Source: Alistipes sp. ZOR0009 (lineage in GTDB: Bacteria; Bacteroidota; Bacteroidia; Bacteroidales; ZOR0009). From it: a DNA stretch of 64,000 nucleotides. The notes below the pieces were generated by a model. It saw nothing but the letters and a program-made list of their open reading frames with translations. It was not told the origin of the DNA and did no database searches. This document shows, piece after piece, positions 53,478-63,440 of this stretch. Positions within the stretch are counted from its first letter, which is position 1, and each line of letters opens with the position of its first letter. The stretch spans positions 22,494-86,493 of the forward strand of contig NZ_JTLD01000002.1 of NCBI RefSeq assembly GCF_000798815.1. Reading direction: 5' to 3'. The translations under genes were made by a program, and so were the position numbers.

Positions 53478-53516
53478 AAAAATCCCAATAGATTTTTCAC
53501 TATTGGGATTTTTCGG
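53478..53516 (-). terminator. Terminator after the GH13 gene
   Basis: AAATCCCAATAG and CTATTGGGATTT form a 12-bp stem, loop ATTTTTCA; T-rich on both strands. Confidence 0.85.
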
Positions 53517-53539
53517 TGGAATTTATAGCTAAAATTCTT

Positions 53540-55405
53540 TTACATTTCGTAGATAAACGATTCTAGAGGGGCGATGCTTACCTGTACTGTTCCTACTCCG
53601 TTGCTAACCTTGAGCGTTGCCGATTTGCCATATAGGGCGTCCTTCATTTTGTAGGAGCCATTCTTTAATCCCCATTGGCTAATGATGCTGGCAGGAACGG
53701 TAAGGTTAAATTGGCTGTTCTGCTTGGCATCTAGGTTAGATACGATGATGAGCTTTTGCTTGTTGCTCCAGCGCACAAACGAAAAGAGGTTTTTGTCATA
53801 TCCCTTAGTTTCGTTGCGGTTGATGGTTTGAATTTCGGCATACTTACCCATTAGCGCATCGCTGCCGATGCTGAAGTTGAGCAGACGCTTGTAGAAATCG
53901 CGTAGCTCCTTTTCCTGCTTGGTAAGCTGTCCGCCATCGTACTTACCGCCGTTACGCCAGCGAACGATGGTTGGCACGCTGGCATAGTCGAAGATGGTGG
54001 TGCGAGAGTGGTGTCCAAAGCCCATATTTTCCGAACCATCTTCGCCAAGCTCCTGTCCAAAGTAAACCATGGCTGGTGCGGTGCTGATGGTGGTCGAGAT
54101 GACCATCATGGGCATTCCCTTGCGGGCGTCACCGGCAAACTCTGGGCTGGCAACGCGCTGCTCGTCGTGGTTATCGAGAAAGTGAAGCATGTGGTGCTCA
54201 ATGTCGGCTAAGCCGTTTTGAATACCAACAATATGGTCGGTATTACCTCGGCCTTGGATAACATTTTTAAGCGTATCGTAAAGTTCCACCTTGTCGTATA
54301 GGTAGTCCATTTTTCCGAGGTGGATGTAGTTGCGGTACTGCTTGGGGTTGTAAACTTCGGCCAAAAGGAAGGCGTCGGGGTTCATGTTTTTGATGGACGA
54401 GTTCATGAAACTCCAAAACTCGTAGGGAACCATCTCTGCCATATCGAAGCGGAAGCCATCTACCCCCATGTTGGTCCAGTACAGGGCGATGTCGCGGAAC
54501 TTGTACCATGAATCTGGAACATCCTTACCCTTCCAAAACTCGTAGTGCTCTTTCCACGATTTGTTATCAAACCCAGCAGGCAGCTCGGGGAAATCCTTAG
54601 AGCCATCGGGGCGGATACCGTAGTTGATCTTTACCGTCTCGTACCAGTCCCAGTGGTCGGGTTGTGCTAGGCGCGAGCCGTTGCCTGTCCATTTAGCAGG
54701 AAATTCAAAGAACTTACCGTCTACCATTGGATGGGCTTCGCCACCTAGGGGCTTGTAGCCATCGCGAGGATTTGGAACCAAAAATTGCTGTCCGGGGATA
54801 TAGTAGAAGTTGTTGTCTCTACGATATTCCATGGTTGTGATATCGTTGCGGCCAAAATCTCTTTCGGGGAAGATGGAGCTCGCATAGTGGCGGGCAACGT
54901 GGTTGGGTACGATATCAATCAGCACCTTCATGCCGTGCTTGTGGGTGCGGGCAATAAGAGCCTTAAACTCCTGCAGGCGGTTTTCTACGTTTACGGCCAT
55001 ATCTGGATCTACGTTATAGTAGTCCTTAACTGCATAGGGAGATCCAGCACGACCTTTTACCACATCTGGATCGTCTTTCGAGATTCCGTACTTGGTGTAA
55101 TCGGTAACCACCGCATGATGCGGAACGCCTGTGTACCAGATGTAGGTAATACCAAGGTTTTTAATTTCCTGAAGTGCCTTGTCGTTAATGTCGTTAAACT
55201 TGCCAACGCCGTTTTCCTCTATAGTTCCCCAAGGCTTGTTGGTGGTGTTGTCGTTTCCGAAAAGCCGTGTGAAAACTTGGTAAACCACCTCCTTTTTAGG
55301 GGTGGTAGCTTTGGCTGCCTCTGCTTGTTGGGCATTGGCATGTGGACTTGCTGTAGCCATTAGTGCTACACCCAATCCTGCTCCTATAGTCGATTTTTTT
55401 ATCAT
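53540..55405 (-). CDS. Alpha-amylase family glycoside hydrolase (GH13), secreted
   Basis: A 621-residue protein with a signal peptide (1-25, ANAQ). GH13 regions: I DIVPNH (164-169); II GFRFD with nucleophile Asp321; III AEVYN with general acid Glu350; IV FLDNHD with Asp414. A C-terminal beta-sandwich follows. It hydrolyses alpha-glucans or related oligosaccharides. No SusC/SusD pair or regulator flanks it, and the GH2 gene nearby has its own terminator, so this is not a complete polysaccharide-utilisation locus. Confidence 0.93.
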   Translation of the reverse strand: MIKKSTIGAGLGVALMATASPHANAQQAEAAKATTPKKEVVYQVFTRLFGNDNTTNKPWGTIEENGVGKFNDINDKALQEIKNLGITYIWYTGVPHHAVVTDYTKYGISKDDPDVVKGRAGSPYAVKDYYNVDPDMAVNVENRLQEFKALIARTHKHGMKVLIDIVPNHVARHYASSIFPERDFGRNDITTMEYRRDNNFYYIPGQQFLVPNPRDGYKPLGGEAHPMVDGKFFEFPAKWTGNGSRLAQPDHWDWYETVKINYGIRPDGSKDFPELPAGFDNKSWKEHYEFWKGKDVPDSWYKFRDIALYWTNMGVDGFRFDMAEMVPYEFWSFMNSSIKNMNPDAFLLAEVYNPKQYRNYIHLGKMDYLYDKVELYDTLKNVIQGRGNTDHIVGIQNGLADIEHHMLHFLDNHDEQRVASPEFAGDARKGMPMMVISTTISTAPAMVYFGQELGEDGSENMGFGHHSRTTIFDYASVPTIVRWRNGGKYDGGQLTKQEKELRDFYKRLLNFSIGSDALMGKYAEIQTINRNETKGYDKNLFSFVRWSNKQKLIIVSNLDAKQNSQFNLTVPASIISQWGLKNGSYKMKDALYGKSATLKVSNGVGTVQVSIAPLESFIYEM

Positions 55406-55670
55406 GATTATGATTTTGTTACTCTAACTGCAAGTTATAACAATGGATGCTCTTTAATCCAGTGCTTTAGCTTACTAAATAACCAAAAAAAGCATCAAAA
55501 AGCCAGCTGTACTGGACATACGCCTTCTGTTGCAGGATGAATGTATGGATTGGCGGTGTAAACGGCCGCTATAGGAGCGTGGTGGTAAGGCGGCGAGGTG
55601 GTGCCTACTTTTGCTTCGATGTTTGGAGTGGCAATCTTGCCGGAGTAGTGGTTGGTTCTTCTATAAATGT

Positions 55671-55712
55671 AATGCCCCCTAGCAGGTTTCTTCCTGCTTA
55701 GGGGGCATTATG
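55671..55712 (-). terminator. Terminator after the GH2 gene
   Basis: AATGCCCCCTA with TAGGGGGCATT enclosing an inner stem GCAGG/CCTGC; a very stable hairpin 17 bp beyond the stop codon. The other 265 bp of this intergenic stretch (55406-55670) show no gene. Confidence 0.8.
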
Positions 55713-55728
55713 TTCGATTTCAGCTCTC

Positions 55729-58431
55729 TTACTTTTCGAATTCGGATTGCTGTTTCTCGACCTCCTTATTTTTAATTTGGTTAAGCTCCATTTGCACTTT
55801 TTGGAGCTTCTCTTTTAGCACCTCCATCTCTGCGTTGCTTTGGTGGCTTCCCTTTTGGTTGAAAGCAGCTTCGGAGATATTCTTTCCTGCTATTACAGGT
55901 ATGTCCGATCGAATGCTTTCGAACTCTAAAGTTGCTGTTGATGGCATGTTAGAGCCTGGGAAAAGAACCGAAGCTTTAACCCGAATTTTACCTGGTTTGG
56001 TGGTCGATCTTACGAGAACAGGAGCGGTACCCCATTCAACCTTGCGTGGGTTGGCGCCAATTTGCTCGTCTCCAACAATCGAGCCTTCGCCCTCTACCTC
56101 GAAACGTATTTGATATTCGTTAAGGCGCTTTACGTTGCCATCTTTATCGGTAATAGATGCTATAATGGGTACAAAGTCAGATCCATCGGCAACCAGCAAT
56201 CTGTTGAGGTTGTCTAGTTCGAGCCTAATTTTTTCGGGGCGGAAGCTGGGGCGACGTACGTGCGTTGCAACCACTTTACCATCGATAATACCCTGCGCCT
56301 CTAGGCTTATGAGGTTATCCTTGTTGGCTCGGCTAAGCGCCTTTAGCGCCATAAAATTGAAGGCATTTTTAAAAACAACAGGAGGGTGAAGCATTCCTGA
56401 ATCGATTCTTTGTGCGCTTTGCATAAGGGTGTCCTTGCTGTTGATGATTAACCTTACCTGCTCGCAGTTGGTAAATACGGTTACCTCTTCGGGCGAAAAT
56501 GGGGACATCTCGTTTGCAACAAACACCATGGGGCCGCAATCGACGTTTTCTACATTTAGCTTAGGATCGGACTGGCTGCGGAACATGTAGTACGAGTATT
56601 TGGGCTGGCGGAAAACGTCCATAATTCCTCCATAAAAAGGATCGGGATGGTAGCCACGCTGGTGGTCGAATGGATGCCAGAGTGCTCCGCCCATCATTTG
56701 GCGAGGAGATTGGTAAAGAGTCTGAAAACAGGTGTAGGGGTAGCTGGGCATGGAGTAGTGCTTTGCCTGGATAAGCATGGCTGTTTCTCCCCATGTTTTG
56801 GCAACCCTGCTAGGCGAGTTGTGCGAGTTCCAGTTATCTACATTATCGCCCCATTCGCGGTTAAACATTGGTCGGGTAATCTTATCGTAAGGATTTTTGC
56901 CAGTAGCATCACCCTTATTCTCTTCACTTACCGCTACCATCCCTTTTGAGGAGGTAAGAAAAGGATGAGAGTATACCACATCAAAGTGCTCCGAACCTCG
57001 TGCTTCCAAATCGCAGGCGGTATACGCTCCCTTGTAGGGATATTCTGCATGTACCAAATCGTGAACTTTCTTAGCAAAATATTCGGGGTACCATGTTTCG
57101 TTAAGAATGGGCTCCCACATAAATACGCTAGGTCTGTTCCTATCGCGTCGTACCATCTGGCTGATGTCTGAGAGCACTCGCTGCTCAAATAAAGGGTCGT
57201 TGTTCCAGAACTGCCAGCCTGGAGTAGAAACGATTACAAATAGGCCCAGCTCATCGGCTGCATCCATAAAGGCCGGATCGAGCGGGTAGTGCGCCGAGCG
57301 AATGATGCGCATTCCTGCGCTGCGAAGCTTTACGGCATCGCGCCATTGCCCCGAGTTCGGAAGTGCATTGCCCACGTAGGCATAATCTTGATGTCGGTTT
57401 CCTCCTATGAGCTTATCTTGGTAGCGCTTTCCGTTAAGAATGAATCCGTCTTTGCCCTTTAGCTCGATGGTTCTAATTCCGGTACGCTGACGAATGGCGT
57501 CAACTACCTCTTTGTTGCTGTGGATTTCGCAAACAAGGTTGTAGAGGTAGGGCGTTTCGGGTGTCCAAAGGTTCGGAGCTTTTATGCTCATGGATAGCTC
57601 GGCCGTGCTGGACGAGTCAGGAAGTAGCGCAAGGCTCTGCCTGCTTTGGGCTGCAAGCTTTCCATCTTTATCCAGCAGCTTGGCTACTACTACAACAGGT
57701 GTTTTTCTGTTTGTTTCGTTTTGTACATCAACACGCACCTTTAGCGTTGCTAGCTTTTCGCTGGCCGATTCAATTCTAGTAAAAAGTCCGCCAGCAGCTA
57801 CCTTATTGGTGTAGTTTGGGTCGGTTATGTGGATGGCGCTTGTGGAGTATAGCCAAACATCGCGGTAGATGCCACCAAAGTAGCAGAAGTCGAGCTGTTC
57901 CTGCGGTTTTCCGGGGGGATAAGCAGGATTGTTGCTGTTGTCGGTAAATACAGCCACCAGATTTTCCTTATCGAACGAAATATGCTGGCTGACCTCTATG
58001 GAAAAAGGGATGTAGCCTCCAAAATGTTCTTTAACGAGCTGTCCGTTTATCCATATTTGGCTTTTCCCCATTACCGCCTCAAAGTAGAGGTAGATCTTTT
58101 TCCCTTTAAGGCTTTGGGGGATATCAAATTTCTTACGGTACCATGCTGGACCTTGGTAGTTGATGCCACCGCTTGCTTCTGTAGGGAGCAGCTCCAGCCC
58201 GTGAGGGAGGTTGGTAGCCTGCCATTGGCTGTCGTTAAAGTTGGTTAGCGCGGCATTTTTGAAGTTTCCTTTGGCAAAGCGCCAGCCTTGGTTAAAGCTG
58301 TAAACCTCTCTTCCTCCTCCGTCGACCTTATAAAAACCTGCAGTCGAAAACTCCGCTTTGCTTTTTACTTGCGCGCTAAGGCATCCAGTAAAGAGCAGTA
58401 GGCATGCAATTATAGTTGGGTATCGCTTCAT
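55729..58431 (-). CDS. Glycoside hydrolase family 2 (beta-galactosidase-like), secreted
   Basis: A 900-residue protein. Signal peptide about 1-21 with a Cys at 17 (FTGCLSAQ), so a lipoprotein is possible. Then the GH2 sugar-binding domain (about 45-200, ends YFGGIYRDVWL), an immunoglobulin-like domain, and the TIM barrel (about 325-620) with acid/base Glu445 (PILNETW) and nucleophile Glu526 (NREWGD). After it come beta-sandwich domains and a charged coiled-coil tail (about 865-900, EMEVLKEKLQKVQMEL). I chose ATG 58431; the open frame extends to 58473. Substrate unknown. Confidence 0.9.
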   Translation of the reverse strand: MKRYPTIIACLLLFTGCLSAQVKSKAEFSTAGFYKVDGGGREVYSFNQGWRFAKGNFKNAALTNFNDSQWQATNLPHGLELLPTEASGGINYQGPAWYRKKFDIPQSLKGKKIYLYFEAVMGKSQIWINGQLVKEHFGGYIPFSIEVSQHISFDKENLVAVFTDNSNNPAYPPGKPQEQLDFCYFGGIYRDVWLYSTSAIHITDPNYTNKVAAGGLFTRIESASEKLATLKVRVDVQNETNRKTPVVVVAKLLDKDGKLAAQSRQSLALLPDSSSTAELSMSIKAPNLWTPETPYLYNLVCEIHSNKEVVDAIRQRTGIRTIELKGKDGFILNGKRYQDKLIGGNRHQDYAYVGNALPNSGQWRDAVKLRSAGMRIIRSAHYPLDPAFMDAADELGLFVIVSTPGWQFWNNDPLFEQRVLSDISQMVRRDRNRPSVFMWEPILNETWYPEYFAKKVHDLVHAEYPYKGAYTACDLEARGSEHFDVVYSHPFLTSSKGMVAVSEENKGDATGKNPYDKITRPMFNREWGDNVDNWNSHNSPSRVAKTWGETAMLIQAKHYSMPSYPYTCFQTLYQSPRQMMGGALWHPFDHQRGYHPDPFYGGIMDVFRQPKYSYYMFRSQSDPKLNVENVDCGPMVFVANEMSPFSPEEVTVFTNCEQVRLIINSKDTLMQSAQRIDSGMLHPPVVFKNAFNFMALKALSRANKDNLISLEAQGIIDGKVVATHVRRPSFRPEKIRLELDNLNRLLVADGSDFVPIIASITDKDGNVKRLNEYQIRFEVEGEGSIVGDEQIGANPRKVEWGTAPVLVRSTTKPGKIRVKASVLFPGSNMPSTATLEFESIRSDIPVIAGKNISEAAFNQKGSHQSNAEMEVLKEKLQKVQMELNQIKNKEVEKQQSEFEK

Positions 58432-58558
58432 AATTGATGGTGTATGTGCGATAAAGTTAGGTAAACAAATCAACTAAATGTTCATGTGTTTTTTTGTGAA
58501 AGCCTAACAAAGAGATAAAATCATCCTAAATAACCCTTTTTTACCAGCTGGTTGGCTG

Positions 58559-59320
58559 CTATTTGTTTTGGAGCTGTACTACCAGCTGCTCAACTTTTTT
58601 AGGTAGATTCTTGAAATCGTCCTTTGTTTGTAGCAGCTCTTCTACCTTTTGGTTGCCCATTGGCTGTTTTCGATATTCGGGAAGAAGATCTTTAAAATGC
58701 TTTTCGACGAAAAGATCTACAATTTGCTCCTTAATGGCATGCGGTAGCTGGTACTTTTGAACAATTGGCTGCTCGATACCGATGTGCACCATTTCGTGGA
58801 TAATGGTGTAGGCTGGATTGCTGTACATCTTAAACTTACCGTCGGCTGTTGTTTGCAGGAGGATGGAGCCGTTGTTGCAATCGTAGCTTCCTCCTGGACC
58901 GTAGAGCGTAAGGTTAACTTGGTACTGTGCGAATATTTTAAAGTTCCAGAGGGGAGCATACTCCTTCATTCTTTCCAAGGCTTTTTCTATGATTGGAATG
59001 GCAGCGGTAACTTGCTCGATGCCTTTTTGGTATTTCTGCGAGTCGAATATGGAATGCTCCATTACTACCTGTAGCGAATCGTATGCGCTGTTGGGAAGCT
59101 GCTGCTGGCGAACCATTGCTACAATCTTATCGAGGTAGGGATGTTGAGGCAGCGCTACGTTGTATCCGTTCTTGTCGAAAAAGTTCATGTCGCAAACGGT
59201 TCTCCATACGTACTGCGCTTCTGCCTGTGCTGTTGGTTTTACGGTTGCAATTTGATTAACCTGTGCTACTAGCGTGTTGGTAGCAAGTAGCGCAAGGCAT
59301 GCCAGTCCCCATTTTTTCAT
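58559..59320 (-). CDS. Secreted HExxH protein, putative metalloprotease
   Basis: A 253-residue exported protein with a signal peptide (1-19, LVAQ). It contains HEMVH at 175-179 within AYTIIHEMVHIGIEQ; Glu198 or Glu206 in KEQIVDLFVEK could be the third zinc ligand. No family name comes to mind. Conserved-looking Cys43 and Cys148 may form a disulfide. It lies 127 bp upstream-of-stop from the GH2 gene on the same strand, so co-transcription is possible. Confidence 0.65.
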   Translation of the reverse strand: MKKWGLACLALLATNTLVAQVNQIATVKPTAQAEAQYVWRTVCDMNFFDKNGYNVALPQHPYLDKIVAMVRQQQLPNSAYDSLQVVMEHSIFDSQKYQKGIEQVTAAIPIIEKALERMKEYAPLWNFKIFAQYQVNLTLYGPGGSYDCNNGSILLQTTADGKFKMYSNPAYTIIHEMVHIGIEQPIVQKYQLPHAIKEQIVDLFVEKHFKDLLPEYRKQPMGNQKVEELLQTKDDFKNLPKKVEQLVVQLQNK

Positions 59321-59397
59321 AGTGTTGCGTATAGGTTTGTTTTAAGAAGGGACGAAAGTAGGGAAAGAAACTTGGAGGTGGAATAGCAGGAAATAAA

Positions 59398-59424
59398 AAA
59401 GGCGGCTTTTAAAGCCGCCTTGGT
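59398..59424 (-). terminator. Terminator after frr
   Basis: AAGGCGGCTTT and AAAGCCGCCTT form the stem; on the minus strand it is followed by TTTTTTATT, 4 bp beyond the frr stop. Confidence 0.85.
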
Positions 59425-59427
59425 AAC

Positions 59428-59991
59428 TTATACCGTCATAATTTCTTTTTCCTTTAAAGCTAAAAGCTCATCGATCTTCTTGCTAAATTGGTCGGTAACC
59501 TTTTGGATTTCGGCTTCGCCATCCTTTGCAAGATCTTCTGCAAGGCTTTCTGCCTTAATCAATTTCTTAATTGCTTCGTTTGCATCGCGGCGGATGTTAC
59601 GAACGGCAACACGAGCGTTCTCGCCTTCGTTGCGAACCTGCTTAACCAGCTCCTTACGGCGATCTTCGGTAAGCGGTGGAATGTTTAGGCGAATATGCTC
59701 GCCGTTATTCGAAGGTGTAAGCCCAATACCTGAAGTTAGGATTGCCTTTTCGATAACAGGCAGCATCTTTTTTTCCCAAGGCGCAACAATAATCGTTTTT
59801 GCATCAGGGGTGTTGATGCTGGCAACTTGGTTGATGGGCATCATGCTACCGTAGTAGTCTACCATAACTGGATTAAGGATGGCTGGGTTGGCCTTTCCTG
59901 CACGGATGGTAACTAGTGCATCGTCAAGGTGAAAGATGGCCTTGTCCATCTTCTCCTTACTCTGTGCTATAATCGATTTAATCTCGGTCAT
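59428..59991 (-). CDS. frr: Ribosome recycling factor
   Basis: A 187-residue protein with the RRF landmarks: ALVTIRAGKANPAILNPVMVDYYG, PEKK-type APWEKKMLPVIEKAI, and IRLNIPPLTEDRRKELVKQV. With EF-G it splits post-termination ribosomes. It follows pyrH by 33 bp on the same strand, the common pyrH-frr arrangement. Confidence 0.97.
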   Translation of the reverse strand: MTEIKSIIAQSKEKMDKAIFHLDDALVTIRAGKANPAILNPVMVDYYGSMMPINQVASINTPDAKTIIVAPWEKKMLPVIEKAILTSGIGLTPSNNGEHIRLNIPPLTEDRRKELVKQVRNEGENARVAVRNIRRDANEAIKKLIKAESLAEDLAKDGEAEIQKVTDQFSKKIDELLALKEKEIMTV

Positions 59992-60024
59992 ATGCTGTTA
60001 ACTTGAAGGTTTATTCAAAAATAG

Positions 60025-60735
60025 CTAATTCTTTACAATTGTACCAATCTTTTCGCCGGTAAGCAGCTGCTTTAGGTTTCCAACGGTATTCATGTCGAAT
60101 ACGATGATTGGCAGGTTATTCTCCTTACACATGGCAAAGGAGGTAAGGTCCATTACCTTAAGGTTCTTGTTGTAAGCTTCGTCGAAGCTTAGGGTGTCGT
60201 ACTTAACGGCTGAGGGATCCTTTTCGGGATCGGCGGTGTAAACGCCATCCACACGTGTACCTTTAAGAAGTACTTCTGCCTCTATTTCTACGCCACGCAG
60301 GGCCGATGCGGTATCGGTGGTAAAGAATGGATTGCCTGTTCCGCCACCAATAATCACCACGTAGCCTTGGTTAAAGAGCTCTAGGGCCTTCTCCTTCGAG
60401 TAGATCTCGCCAACGGGAGCCATGTTGATGGAGGTAAGCACCTTTGCCTTTTGGCCGATGCTGTTAAGCGCCGATTGGATGGCGATGCTGTTGATAACGG
60501 TGGCCAGCATTCCCATTTGGTCGCCTTTTACTCGGTCAAAACCTTTGTTTACGCCCGATAGCCCACGGAAAATATTTCCACCACCAATAACGATGCCTAC
60601 TTCTACCCCCATTTGGGCAACTTCCTTAATCTGTTCGGCATACTCGTTTAGCACCGCTGTGTTGATGCCATACTTGTCGGCTCCCATAAGGGCTTCGCCG
60701 CTAAGCTTTAGCAAAACTCTTTTATACTTGAGCAT
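60025..60735 (-). CDS. pyrH: UMP kinase
   Basis: A 236-residue amino-acid-kinase-fold enzyme: KYKRVLLKLSGEALMG, VEVGIVIGGGNIFRG, VVIIGGGTGNPFFTTDTASALR and DGVYTADPEKDPSAVKYD. It phosphorylates UMP to UDP, the first step to UTP and CTP. The frame extends to 60756; ATG 60735 gives the standard N-terminus. Upstream of frr in the same transcription unit. Confidence 0.97.
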   Translation of the reverse strand: MLKYKRVLLKLSGEALMGADKYGINTAVLNEYAEQIKEVAQMGVEVGIVIGGGNIFRGLSGVNKGFDRVKGDQMGMLATVINSIAIQSALNSIGQKAKVLTSINMAPVGEIYSKEKALELFNQGYVVIIGGGTGNPFFTTDTASALRGVEIEAEVLLKGTRVDGVYTADPEKDPSAVKYDTLSFDEAYNKNLKVMDLTSFAMCKENNLPIIVFDMNTVGNLKQLLTGEKIGTIVKN

Positions 60736-60964
60736 GGATGTGCAATTTTCTAGCAAAGTTATTCAATTCGTAGTAATTGGCAATAAAAGGAGCTACGATT
60801 TGGCGTTGTTGCCATACTTTAAGGGTCGCTCCATACGTTCTGTATCCTTACGCCTTACGCAGGTTGCCTATAATAGCTCCTGCTTTAGGTTGAGAAGCTT
60901 TACCAAAAAAGGAGTATCGTAAGGGCTTTTCTTGTATTTTAGTATTTTCAAAAAAAAGGTTAGC

Positions 60965-61663
60965 ATGGAACAGGATGTCTGCATTTTGGTGGTGGAGGAT
61001 GAGGTAAAGGTGGCCGATCTTATAAAGCGTGGCCTGGAGGCTCAAGGTTTTAAGGTGGAGATAGCCTACGATGGTATGATGGGGCGCCGGTTGGGAGTGC
61101 AAAAGAAGTACGACCTGATAATCCTCGACGTTAACCTTCCGCACGAAAACGGCTACGAGGTTTGCCGATCGATTCGCGAGCGAAATGCTAAGGTCCCCAT
61201 TCTATTTCTTACCGCCTTGGATACGCTCGACGACAAGCTCATTGGCTTTGATGCGGGTGCCGACGACTACATTCCAAAACCTTTTGAGATGAAGGAGCTT
61301 TTGGCGCGGGTGCGCGTGTTCCTGAAAAGGAGCGGAAGCTACAATGCCGATCCTGCTGGATCGCGTATGCTGCAGGTGGCCGATCTTATTTTGGATATCG
61401 ACTCCAAAACGGTGGTGCGGGCAGGACGAAAGGTGGAGCTTACGGCCAAGGAGTTTCATCTGCTACAATACTTCCTCGAAAATAAGAACAGGGTGGTGTC
61501 GAAGGTTGACATTGCCGAGAAGATATGGAACATAACCTTCGATACGGGAACCAACGTTATAGAAGTTTACGTAAACTACCTTCGCAACAAGGTAGACAAG
61601 GGGTTCGACCGCAAGCTTATCCATACCATCATTGGCATGGGCTACGTTCTTAAGGAGGAGTAG
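60965..61663 (+). CDS. OmpR-family response regulator
   Basis: A 232-residue response regulator. Receiver domain: VVEDEVKVADLI, phospho-acceptor Asp55 in DLIILDVNLP, Lys in YIPKPF. C-terminal winged helix: ELTAKEFHLLQYFLENKNRVVSK and YVNYLRNKVDKGF...IHTIIGMGYVL. Its start is ATG 60965 (a TTG at 60932 lies in frame upstream). The kinase gene starts 2 bp after its stop. Confidence 0.95.
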   Translation: MEQDVCILVVEDEVKVADLIKRGLEAQGFKVEIAYDGMMGRRLGVQKKYDLIILDVNLPHENGYEVCRSIRERNAKVPILFLTALDTLDDKLIGFDAGADDYIPKPFEMKELLARVRVFLKRSGSYNADPAGSRMLQVADLILDIDSKTVVRAGRKVELTAKEFHLLQYFLENKNRVVSKVDIAEKIWNITFDTGTNVIEVYVNYLRNKVDKGFDRKLIHTIIGMGYVLKEE

Positions 61664-61665
61664 CC

Positions 61666-63039
61666 ATGGTAATACGTTGGAAGCTGGCGCTTTGGTTTGC
61701 TGGTATTGTCAGCACCATTCTGATTGTATTTTCTTCGCTGATCTACCTCTCCTCGGCTAAGTCTCGGCAAAACGACTTTTACAACCGGCTGCACGAGCGG
61801 GCGCTGATAACCGCCTCCTTGGCAACCGATATCACCGATGCCGATCGTAACCTGCTGCGTAAGATAGACACAACGGCGGTTTCGCTAGAGCAGGAGCAGG
61901 TGATGATTTTTGACCGCAACGGAAAGATGGCCTACAACAACAAGGCGGTAAACCGCAACGTTACCTCGAAGGTTGTTCAGGACGTTTTTCGTCATAAAAC
62001 GGTACGGCTTCAGCTGGCCGACCGATACGAGGGGGTAGGTGTGGAGTATGGTAATCGCGACTACTCCTACGCGGTGGTCATCTCGGCTATCGATAAGCAC
62101 GGCTACAAGCGGATGCATAACCTCCAGATTTCGCTAATCATCGGGACGGTTCTAGGCATCATCATCTCGCTGCTGGCCGGCTTGTTTTTTGCAACTCGGG
62201 CGCTCAAGCCGATGTCCACCGTTGTTGGGCGCGTAAATAATATCAGCGAAAAGAACCTGCACGAACGGCTGGATATAGGCAACGGGCGCGACGAGATTTC
62301 GGAGCTCTCGTCGACTTTTAACCGGATGCTTGCCCGCCTGGAGGAGGCCTTTGCCATGCAAAAGGCGTTCGTATCGCATGCCTCGCACGACTTTAGAACG
62401 CCGCTAACGGTTATGCTGGGCGAGATTGAGGTGATGCTGCTGCAGCATCCCAACACCCCAGAGCTTACCCGGATGCTTCTTTCGTTAAAGGAGGAAATCC
62501 TTACCCTAAACGCCCTATCGTCTAAGCTGCTCGACTTGGCCAAGGCCAGCGTCGACGCCAGCAACGCGAGCACGGCCAAAGTCCGAATCGATGAGGTGCT
62601 ATTTACCGCCATAGCAGAGTGCTCGCGCGCGTACCCCAACTACCGGATTCATCTCGATTTTAGCGAGCTCCCCTGCGAAGAATCGCTGCTTACCGTTGAT
62701 GGCGACGAGCAGCTGCTCAAAACCGCCTTTGTCAACCTCATCTCCAACGGCTGCAAGTTCTCTACCGATGGTTCCATTCACATCTCCATAAAATGCAGCA
62801 GCTCTCGGATTGAGGTCGCTTTTGCTGATAAAGGAATTGGAATCCCCACCTCCGAGCTAGATAAGATCTTCCAACCCTTTTACCGCGTGCAGTCCGACAA
62901 AAAGATACCCGGTCATGGCCTAGGCCTTGCGCTAACCTCTCGGGTTATCTCCCTTCACGGAGGACATATCGACGTGCAATCGGAGGTCGGAAAAGGATCC
63001 ACCTTTACGGTTGTGTTAGGCAAGGATCTCCTTCCTTAA
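61666..63039 (+). CDS. Sensor histidine kinase (HAMP-containing)
   Basis: A 457-residue membrane kinase. Helices at about 8-29 and 153-175 enclose a short periplasmic domain; a HAMP domain follows (about 177-230), then the phospho-acceptor His241 in SHASHDFRTPLT, and the HATPase domain with N box (NLISNGCKF), G1 (ADKGIGIP) and G2 (GHGLGLAL). With the response regulator it forms a two-component system; the signal is unknown. Confidence 0.95.
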   Translation: MVIRWKLALWFAGIVSTILIVFSSLIYLSSAKSRQNDFYNRLHERALITASLATDITDADRNLLRKIDTTAVSLEQEQVMIFDRNGKMAYNNKAVNRNVTSKVVQDVFRHKTVRLQLADRYEGVGVEYGNRDYSYAVVISAIDKHGYKRMHNLQISLIIGTVLGIIISLLAGLFFATRALKPMSTVVGRVNNISEKNLHERLDIGNGRDEISELSSTFNRMLARLEEAFAMQKAFVSHASHDFRTPLTVMLGEIEVMLLQHPNTPELTRMLLSLKEEILTLNALSSKLLDLAKASVDASNASTAKVRIDEVLFTAIAECSRAYPNYRIHLDFSELPCEESLLTVDGDEQLLKTAFVNLISNGCKFSTDGSIHISIKCSSSRIEVAFADKGIGIPTSELDKIFQPFYRVQSDKKIPGHGLGLALTSRVISLHGGHIDVQSEVGKGSTFTVVLGKDLLP

Positions 63040-63100
63040 TACATTCCAACAAAAAGTTTAAGGACTTCTTGCAGAAGAATATCTCTGCCCTATAGCGCAA

Positions 63101-63137
63101 AAAGCCGCCCAGTTTTTTTCTAGGCGGCTTTTTCTTA
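63101..63137 (+). terminator. Terminator after the two-component operon
   Basis: AAAAAGCCGCC and GGCGGCTTTTT form an 11-bp stem, followed by a C-T-T run. Confidence 0.85.
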
Positions 63138-63156
63138 TTATCGCGGTCAAAGACCT

Positions 63157-63211
63157 CTACTTAAGTTCGACGGAATTACAAATTCCGCCGAGCCCCGTGC
63201 GACTGTTAGCG
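63157..63211 (-). repeat. Dispersed repeat, copy C (internally deleted)
   Basis: On the minus strand it begins CGCTAACAGTCGCACGGGG and ends ATTCCGTCGAACTTAAGTAG, matching both ends of the copy A core while lacking about 45 bp of its middle. Confidence 0.7.
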
Positions 63212-63338
63212 AAAAGTCCGAAAAAAAGTAGCGGGAAGAAATCAGCTAAATGCTATTGTTACCATCAGCAGCTGCGCTTTGCTTTTTTGCTACTTTTGAA
63301 TGGTAGTCGGGAGACCGCTACTTAGCAAGGACGAAGAC

Positions 63339-63399
63339 ACAACCAAGCACGAAGTGCGAGCTCAGCGAAGCTAATCTTCGTCCAGCCTCGTGCGCTAAT
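63339..63399 (-). repeat. Dispersed repeat, copy D (middle part)
   Basis: On the minus strand, AGCGCACGAGGCTGG, TTAGCTTCGCTGAGCTCGCA and TTCGTGCTTGGTTG match the middle of copy A (44150-44208). Together with copy C it suggests decay of one or two elements. Confidence 0.65.
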
Positions 63400-63440
63400 G
63401 TAGACTACGGCGAGCGGGGGGAAAGGTTGCGCGAGATGGA

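Noticed and set aside
53540..58431. Complete polysaccharide-utilisation locus
   Set aside because: GH13 and GH2 genes lack a SusC/SusD pair, sensor or transporter, and each has its own terminator.
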